In this document: positions 56,686 to 64,000 of the stretch, in pieces
Position numbering within the stretch: the stretch's first letter is position 1
Layout: each line of letters starts with the position of its first letter
Assembly: GCA_963082975.1 (NCBI GenBank)
Contig: OY720346.1
Coordinates: 40,637,787 to 40,701,786, forward strand
From: Labia minor
Taxonomy: Eukaryota > Arthropoda > Insecta > Dermaptera > Spongiphoridae
DNA: 64,000 nucleotides
Direction: 5' to 3'
Position numbers and translations under genes: made by a program
Notes under the pieces: model-generated
Told to the model about the DNA's origin: nothing
What the model saw: only the letters and a program-made list of their open reading frames with translations
Databases searched by the model: none

Positions 56686-58000
56686 ACTCATTATAATAAA
56701 GTCAAAGGATATATTATAAAATATTTGAATTAAATATAATAGGAGTGTTTATTTATTAATATTTATTTTGGTGGTTGCCCAGGATAGAAATATTGAAGGA
56801 AAGTGTTTACTGCGGTAAAGAAGTTTCGTAGTTCCACGGAGATAGAAAGATCACAAACACCATTATTCAGAATCAGCATCCTGAATAAAAATTGAAATAA
56901 AAATCTAGAAAGGACATGGAATGATAAAGTGAAGGACAATAAATAGGGAGAAGGGGGGGGGGGTAGATTTACTTTCGTAGTTCAGAAATCCTTATTAGAT
57001 TTATTAATTTTGGGATGGAACCTCAATTCAATTATATTCATTAAAGGCAAAGTCATTTAGGTTTATATAATTCCCAACCATTAGTACATATCTAATTAAA
57101 TATTCACAAAGGATTATTAATACTTGAATAGACATGAACGATAAGTATATCTTATCCATCTTACACTCATATATAATTATTTATTTAATTTCAACATTAA
57201 ATATTTTTCAGTATATAATGAAAAATTAGATATAATTTTTTTTTTCTTTAAAAAAAAAATAAATGTTAATTTATTTTCTCCTCCCCTTCTCATATACTGA
57301 TTATTCTAATTCCAACCCCCTTCTATTATTAATATTAACTAAAATCATTTATTATATAACCTTTTTTTCATTTTTAAAGAATTTTTTTTAATTCATCAAT
57401 ATTTATTTATATGTATATAAGATTTTACAAAATGTTATTTAATTAAATTATCTTACAAGAGAGACAGTTTTGTTATTTGATCTTCTGCCAAATATATAAG
57501 TATGGTATTGATCTATTTTTTAAAATATTTTTATCACTAACCTTAATTTTTATTTTTATCTTTATCAGAAAAAACCAACTCTAAATAATTTTTTACATTT
57601 TACAAACACAATTTTTAAAATTGTTTTAAATTAAATTTTTTTTTTTAATTTAATTCAAAATAATAATAGTAATCATTTTAGGATATTGTTCTGTTAGACT
57701 TTTAGGCCAGATCAGTATCCCTCATTGACATCGTTCTCTCTATTTCATATAATATAAAAAAAAAATAGTCAGAAAAAATGATCAAATTAGGAGGGATAAG
57801 GCAATTGGTGAGGGCCAGCATCTAGCTAATAATGATAATTATAAAAAAAAAAGAACATCGAGAAACCGAATATGATCTCCAGACATGCTCAGAAGGCGAT
57901 GATTCATCGCACAAATAAACCACAAGTCGATCAATTGAAGATTATCGTGGAGATCATATAGATCAAAGGCCCACCTCCATCTAAAAGAGATTAGTGTTTT
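56686..58000. other. AT-rich stretch with islands
   Basis: 56775-56900 and 57700-58010 are mixed-composition unique blocks (GAACATCGAGAAACCGAATA, GACATGCTCAGAAGGCGATG). A run of about 11 G lies at 56953-56964. No gene. Confidence 0.35.
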
Positions 58001-58969
58001 CTAGAAGCTATACTGTGAAGGAAAGACAAATTCGAATAATAATAATAAAATAGGATATAAAAGATTTATAAATTATAATGGCGATTAATTAATTAATTAA
58101 TTCTCTAACTTTGATGAAGCTAAATATAAATTCAGTGTAGTAACATATTTAATTTTTGCTAAAAGTTAATTACACTTAGTCAAATTTATGAGAATGTAGA
58201 GTATGTATATGTATTTATACTAGTATAAATCTTGTATGCAATATTCTTGATATGGGTATTTACATACGATATTAACTAAATAAATATCTTTAAATTGAAT
58301 AACAAATTATTTAATTATTTAATGTTTTCTATCTTATAATAAAATTCTTTATAATAATATATTGGATTTTTTACACTTAATGATAATAGATATCTTTTTT
58401 GCAATATCTTTTATCTTTGCCATCATATATAATGATGGAAGGTAACAAAAAAATAAAAATAAAAATGTAAAAATACTTTATAAAAGCTTTTTCAGGTAAA
58501 GCTAATAAAAACAAATTAATTACGTAAATTTGTTTATTATAATAAATAAATTTAATTGAATATAAATATATATATTTATATATATATATATGTTATATTC
58601 TTTCAAATTTTATTATTATTAGTAGTAGTAGTATTAGTATTATAACTAGTGATTGATTTAATAAAAAAAATGAAATCTGACTGCTTTTGGCAGCGTTCTC
58701 GCCTGATCCAATGAATCGCACTCCCTCTACATTCACCCTATCACCAGATGAAATTATTCAACCCAATTTGAATCAAATACAATTAAATTATTATTTAAAT
58801 TAATAAAAGCTCCTTAAATTTGATTTTTTAATTTCAAAAGATTTTTTCTTGATACATTTAAAAAAGTTATTAACATTTATTACATTAACACCTATTAACA
58901 TTTAGAAAACTTAAAGGAAAACTCTCTATTTGATATATTTTAAAGAAATGTAATAACAAATTACTTTTT
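58001..58969. other. AT-rich stretch
   Basis: 58680-58745 is a small mixed patch (GGCAGCGTTCTCGCCTGATC). Otherwise AT-rich with TAG microsatellite near 58620. Confidence 0.4.
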
Positions 58970-59550
58970 ACTACCTCGTCAGAGATAGTATTGCGATCAC
59001 CAAAATTTTCGATGTCGAGATTTTGATGTTTATATACGTTTTGAAGGTCCCTGGGTCATTTTCACTAAGGTTGAGAAAAATGTCTATTTGTGTGTGTGTG
59101 TGTGTATGTAGACAAGATTACGCAAAAACGGTTTGAGCTAGAATAATGAAATTTGGTACACGGGCATTATTCAAAATTCGTAGTTTTCAACTTTTGAGAA
59201 ATGTAGCTCATTTGGAAGAGGACAATTACCTACCATATTTTCATTTTTTTTTTCCTGTAAACTGACCGTAAAAATAAAGATATATGTTTGATTAAAAATT
59301 GAATAAAACTGTTATACATAGAATTTCAGTTTGATTGAATCGCTGTACCAGAATTAATTTTTAATACTACTGCAAATCACGCGTTAGCACATGAGATGGT
59401 GCCATCAAGAGAGAGCCAAACACCCCCTAGTTTAATAAATATTATTTATTAATTTTAATTTATAATTTAATTAATTAAATTTAATTTAAAATATAATATA
59501 TCTTATTTTCAAATTCAAATTACGAGATAGTCGAGTGGAGACACTCCAGA
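58970..59550 (+). mobile_element. Helentron-like family A copy 8
   Basis: Start ACTACCTCGTCAGAGATAGT, end ACGAGATAGTCGAGTGGAG then ACACTCCAGA. Full length with a (TG)n tract at 59090-59107. Confidence 0.8.
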
Positions 59551-59564
59551 TCTATATCCATGAT

Positions 59565-59595
<31 letters not shown>

Positions 59596-59598
<3 letters not shown>

Positions 59599-59810
59599 GC
59601 CCAACGAAACTTGAAAGTTCTTGACCGCAGCAACCGCATTTCTCAAAGTGTCCCTATCAAAAGCCACAACCCTCCAACCCCTCCCCTCCCAACTCTCTCA
59701 AGTCCTTTCCTACATCGCCCACTCACCGCGTCCTTGGTCTTCCAACCGGACGTTTCCCAATCGGCATCCCCACCAATATATTTTTCGCCATTCTTTCCTT
59801 TTTAAAATTT
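59596..59810 (-). mobile_element. LINE family B copy 4, short fragment
   Basis: On the minus strand it ends CGGTCAAGAACTTTCAAGTT then TCGTTGGGCCACATATATAT. The protein end (N-A-VA-AVKNFQ-like) and the upstream RP-GRPRTR-type region are recognisable. Its tail is GGGCCACA plus (TA)n and not the twin hairpin, so this may be a second subfamily. It inserted about 45 bases beyond family A copy 8. Overlapping plus frames at 59560-59824 are shadows. Confidence 0.65.
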
Positions 59811-60523
59811 TATCCTTTTTGTAGATTTTGTATTGAATATTAAATTTAATAAATAAAATAAATAATAATAATTAACTAAACATTACCCGATGTATACTGC
59901 TATATGTATATTTTATATTTAATAAAATTAGATCATTAAATAGTATTTTATAATAGACTAATAAATTGGTATTCACTTATATATACATATAAAATATAAC
60001 TAATTTGTACTTTAGTAGGAGGGTGATGGTGTGATCAAAAGTCATTTTGATTGGTTAAAGAATTGACACTCACGGCGTCTGACGTTCACCTTCTTTGACA
60101 TGTTTGACATATATCACACATATAACCATTCAACTTTTCTTTTTAACATTTATAAAATGATTAATAAATATATTTTGAATTTATGATGTATCTATTATTA
60201 TGAATGAATATTTTGGGATAAAATTTATAAAAGTCAAGCCACACATCAAGTTGATCAAATTTGAAAAATGAAATTTATTTATTTATTATATTCATATTCT
60301 TTTATATATTATTATATAAATTCAAATGAAATTTATAAAAATATATAATTATTTGTTTTTAGTTTAAATTTATTAAGTGAAAACACACATTTTTTTAAAT
60401 ATAATAATAATTTAAGAATATTTATTTTAACATAAATTTTAATTTCTTTTTATCACTTTAAAAAAAAAAATTAAATTAACCTCATATCATATCATATTAT
60501 TTAAAATATACATATATTTTTAT
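59811..60523. other. AT-rich stretch with one mixed patch
   Basis: 60015-60120 (GACACTCACGGCGTCTGACG, TTCACCTTCTTTGACATG) is unique in the window. The remainder is AT-rich. Confidence 0.4.
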
Positions 60524-61049
60524 GGTAATTGTCCAAATTAGTTTTCATGTTTGGATGAAACTTTGATAGTGGATTCCTTCATTAATTCCAAAAAACTTAC
60601 CTTATGCAAAATTTCTCGGTCTCTTCTAGTTTACGAGATAAATAAAGATTTTTTAAGTTTGACACATATTCTGGTTATAAAAGTCGAAATGTGTGCACCC
60701 ATTAAGTAATGTTTTATTGAGTAATTCACTAATTTTCCGTTTTTTCGGTTCAGTTTGTATATAAGGAAATTATTCATTTAATTAATTTTTTAATTTTTCT
60801 ATATCCAATCCGAAATGAACGCCACCCGTCAAGAAAATTATTGGAGCCCTCTGCTGGTCAAATGAATAAAACATGGTAGTTAAATTGAATATCAATGGAT
60901 TTAAATGCAAAGTTTAATCATGATTATCTCGTAAACTAGAAGCGACCGACAAATATTCCATAAGCAAAGTTTCTTTGGAATTAAAAAAGGAATCCACTAG
61001 TAAAGTTTTATACAAATCCATGATATGACAACTAATCTCGACAATTACC
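60524..61049. mobile_element. long-inverted-repeat element (family H) copy 3
   Basis: GGTAATTGTCCAAATTAG at the left is inverted at the right (to 61049). Arms of about 170 bases match the other two copies (TAGTTTACGAGATAAATAAAG and its complement). The centre includes GCCCTCTGCTGGTCAAATG. Flanking target duplication is not clear. Confidence 0.7.
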
Positions 61050-61255
61050 TTTTTTTCATTTATGTCTTATTATTAAAAATTAATTATTCAACGACAGTCT
61101 TTAAATCAACTTTTAATTACACTTAATATAAAGAGAAATACATTTTCTTTATTAAATGGGTATTAAAGTAAGTTTTTTTTAGTTTGTTAATTTTATTTTA
61201 TTTAGACTATTCTAAAATTTTAATTAATCATTTATATGATTCATATATATATATA
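61050..61255. other. AT-rich stretch
   Basis: Ends in a TA run that serves as the simple-repeat tail of the LINE that follows on the minus strand. Confidence 0.5.
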
Positions 61256-61880
61256 CTAGCTGCTCCGAGCGCCTTCGGCGCTCTCCACACCTAGTCGGGG
61301 GCTCCGCCCCCTGTACCACCTCGAGTGTCCCTATTCTGAGCTATAACCATCTAACTCCTACCCTGTCCCATCTCTCTCACGTTCCTTCCTATATTGTCCA
61401 CCCTGTTCACAATTGGTCTTCCAAACGGACGTTTTCCAATCGAACTCCCCACCAATATATTTTTCCTCGCCCATTCTAGCCATGTGCCCTGCCGATCCCA
61501 GCCTTCCCTATTTTATGACCTATATCTAGAGATGCATAAAGGTCATGCAATTCCTTGTTATACAGTCTCTGCCATTCCCCGGTGTCCTCATCTTTCTTTG
61601 GCCCATAAATGCTGGGAAGAATCCTATTCTCAAATACTCTGAATCTACTCTCATCTCCCAGGGTTATAGACCATGCCTCCCACCCATATAATACAACAGA
61701 AAAAATAATTGTTTTATATATTTCAATTTTGATCCCCTTTGATAATAATTTTCCGATTGCAACCTCGATTTAAATTCTTTGTAAATATTATTCTCTCTGA
61801 TACTAATTATTTTCTCTTATCACTATTAATTTCAAACCCCATCACTTTTCCTGCTTCGATTAATTTTTTTATGCTACTTT
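61256..61880 (-). mobile_element. LINE family B copy 5, 5'-truncated
   Basis: Best-preserved 3' end: CTAGCTGCTCCGAGCGCC in plus orientation opens the twin hairpins (GAGCGCC-GAA-GGCGCTC and GGGGGC-GGA-GCCCCC on the LINE strand). Upstream on the minus strand come the region VARMGEEKYIGG, then FRVFENRILPSIYGPKKDED and the connection and end of the RT. Frameshifts are present, and homology ends near 61880. The plus frame at 61394-61642 is a shadow. Confidence 0.8.
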
Positions 61881-63470
61881 AAATGTTATTAATTTATTTA
61901 AAAAAAAACAAAGTAAACAAAATAAAAATAAAATATAAAGAAATTAGCATAACACTAAACTACTATAAAAATAATATTAAAAAATATATATTATTAAAAT
62001 TATATATTTAATAATATCTAATCAATAACCGCAGAAATTAATTTTTAAAAATTTGATATAAACATGTTGTCATTTATCAGCGCAAAGAATACAATAAAAA
62101 AGATGTTTTTAATATTTATATTTTTATTTTTATTTTTCTAATATTTCCAATATTTCAATTAATCATATAGTTTTTTATATATGTTTATATATGCACAAAA
62201 AATTAATTGACATAATTATTAATTTAATAAAATCAAATTAATAAAATCAAATTTAATAAAATAAAATAATAAGAATGATGAAATATTTGATTCATATTAA
62301 TTGTCATTTGAATTTCTTATTCCTAGAGGTATTTTATAAATTAATTATTATTTTTTTAATATTTAATTCATTTTTATCAATGCCTTCTGGGCTTTAATGG
62401 ATAGTGTGTAGCTAGGATCCCTTCCAGGAACCTTGATCACATTTACTCAAATCCTAAAAATCAAGTCTCCCCCTTATTGGCTGGTTTTCCTATCTTGTGG
62501 TAGTTTTTATAAAAAGTAAGATCTTGTAAATTCCAACTAATATAAATAAAATTATTTTTCTAAGACTCGCATTTTCTTTTATAAATTGATTTCAAATACA
62601 AATAAACTCAAATGTTACATTTTTATCATTCCATAACTCTTTCTTTTAATATCTTAATAAAATAATATATTATTTTATTTTATCTATATATTGTACCAGA
62701 ATTTATAATTTTAAATAATATTTATCTAAAATTAATTAATTTATTTCATTTAAATGTAAATATTTCAATATTATTATAATAAAATAATATTAGTATTTTC
62801 AATGGGATTTATTATATAATTCTCGTTTAGTTCATTATCAATATTTTTTTTTTGTTTATTTATTTTAATATCAAACCGCAATTCAGAAGGTATTTAAATA
62901 CGAAATACATAAAATTAACCTTTACTTTGTTTATAATATTTACAAAATTCTTTAGTGATATTTTTTCTGTGTGTGTGTTTCACTAACTCTACTTAAATTT
63001 GTAAACTTAATCTTCGAAAAAAATATTTCAATTTTATTAATACACTTAATAATCCATTAAGGTTATTTTTCATTGTTTTTAGAAAGGTTTTCAATAATTA
63101 AAAATTCATTAACATTATTTATTTCTAAAATTAAAGATAAATTAAAATAAAAATTAAATTAACCATATTGACATATCTATTAGTTATTAAATAAAGAGTA
63201 TTTATATAATTTCTTCAAATAACTTGAAACCAAGAAAATTGAATATTTGAAACAAAAATAATTTAATCAATTTCATTTAATAAAATTAAATCTCACAGAT
63301 ATATAAATTAGATAATTTCACACACCCACACACACACACAATTCACTGTATTTATATACTACCTATAAAACCTATAATACCTATAAAATATATTTTGTGA
63401 TCTCTAGAAAATTTTAATCAAATAAAATTGTAGATTATTATTTTTATTAATTTCTGTAAAAAAAATATAT
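61881..63470. other. AT-rich stretch
   Basis: 62380-62540 is a mixed unique patch (TAGCTAGGATCCCTTCCAGG, AACCTTGATCACATTTACTC). CA microsatellite at 63319-63340. No gene. Confidence 0.4.
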
Positions 63471-64000
63471 CAAACTCCATATCGGATGAATGTGGATCTT
63501 TTGATCTCGAGTGTATAAATATTGTCCAAGTCACAAATAATCTGTCCCCATTTCCTGTTTTTTTTTCTTTTTGTTTTATTTTTGACATATCGATACGTTT
63601 AATTTTTGCTTTGATTCGAGTTGGACCATCGATTATCCAAACGTTCCGACTGCTTGTTTGACATGTTTGTTGAATTTATTTATAAAATATTTACCATGCC
63701 ATCCCACCATCCCTTGCAACCAACCCTTTTGGAATCAAGTAAATTTATCAATTGCTATTTAAATTACAAAACCCAGTTTGTATTTATTTAACGAAAACCA
63801 ATATTCTAATTATTTATGAGAAATTTCTGTTTTGTTTTTTTGTCCCTATAAATAAACATTGGCGTTTGGTTGTCCTCTTGATTTACGTTTTTCTATGAAT
63901 TTTTATATTATTATTATTTTTTTTTTTTAATAATTTACGAACAACATTCATAATGATATGTAAATTGTTTTATTCTATTGTTATCATTAATGGTAGCAAG
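63471..64000. other. mixed-composition island at the window end
   Basis: 63475-63880 contains GACATATCGATACG, CCATCGATTATCCAAACG and CCATGCCATCCCACCATCCC, unique here and without open frames. It could be regulatory DNA. Confidence 0.3.

Noticed and set aside
59560-59824. Two overlapping plus frames with Pro/Ser-rich sequence
   Set aside because: They are antisense to LINE family B copy 4.

Overview
The window is about 64 kb of very AT-rich eukaryotic DNA with no host gene that I can recognise. Nearly every coding trace belongs to a transposable element, and AT microsatellites are frequent. The mix of elements (mariner, pogo-like and hAT DNA transposons, Helentron-like non-autonomous elements, a tRNA-derived SINE, non-LTR retrotransposons, a CsRN1-like and a second Ty3/gypsy-type LTR element) points to an invertebrate animal. 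An arthropod is my best guess, but the window alone does not prove it. It looks like a gene desert or a very large intron. A 200-N assembly gap lies at 41810-42009.

Layout. 0-10 kb: a Helentron-like copy, a small inverted-repeat MITE, a decayed mariner, the 3' end of a LINE, a complete mini LTR element, a second Helentron-like family (E), a long-inverted-repeat element and a tRNA-SINE. 10-20 kb: a three-level nest (hAT MITE inside a LINE inside a Helentron-like copy), a fold-back element, mariner deletion derivatives, a second long-inverted-repeat copy, another Helentron-like copy and a pogo-like relic. 20-35 kb: a LINE tail ending in (GAA)n, a large inverted repeat with a GC-rich core, more copies of families A and E, two hAT- or mariner-type relics and several GC-richer islands. 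35-47 kb: two mariner copies sharing one internal deletion, two hAT elements with clear target duplications, the gap, and a young LTR retrotransposon with an intact 575-codon RNase H-integrase frame. 47-64 kb: three more copies of family A, one of family E, LINE fragments, a third long-inverted-repeat copy and AT-rich DNA.

How the parts relate. Family A (8 copies) and family E (5 copies) are short, non-coding and share the plan of HINE/DINE-1-like Helentron derivatives: asymmetric terminal inverted repeats, hairpins near the ends and internal microsatellites. The LINE family ends in two GC-rich hairpins and an AT tail. Both LTR elements lack most of gag-pol yet have LTRs that are identical or differ at one base, so both insertions are recent. 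Between the repeats are islands of higher GC and low repetitiveness without open frames. They are the best candidates for host regulatory DNA, but only comparison with a related genome could show that.
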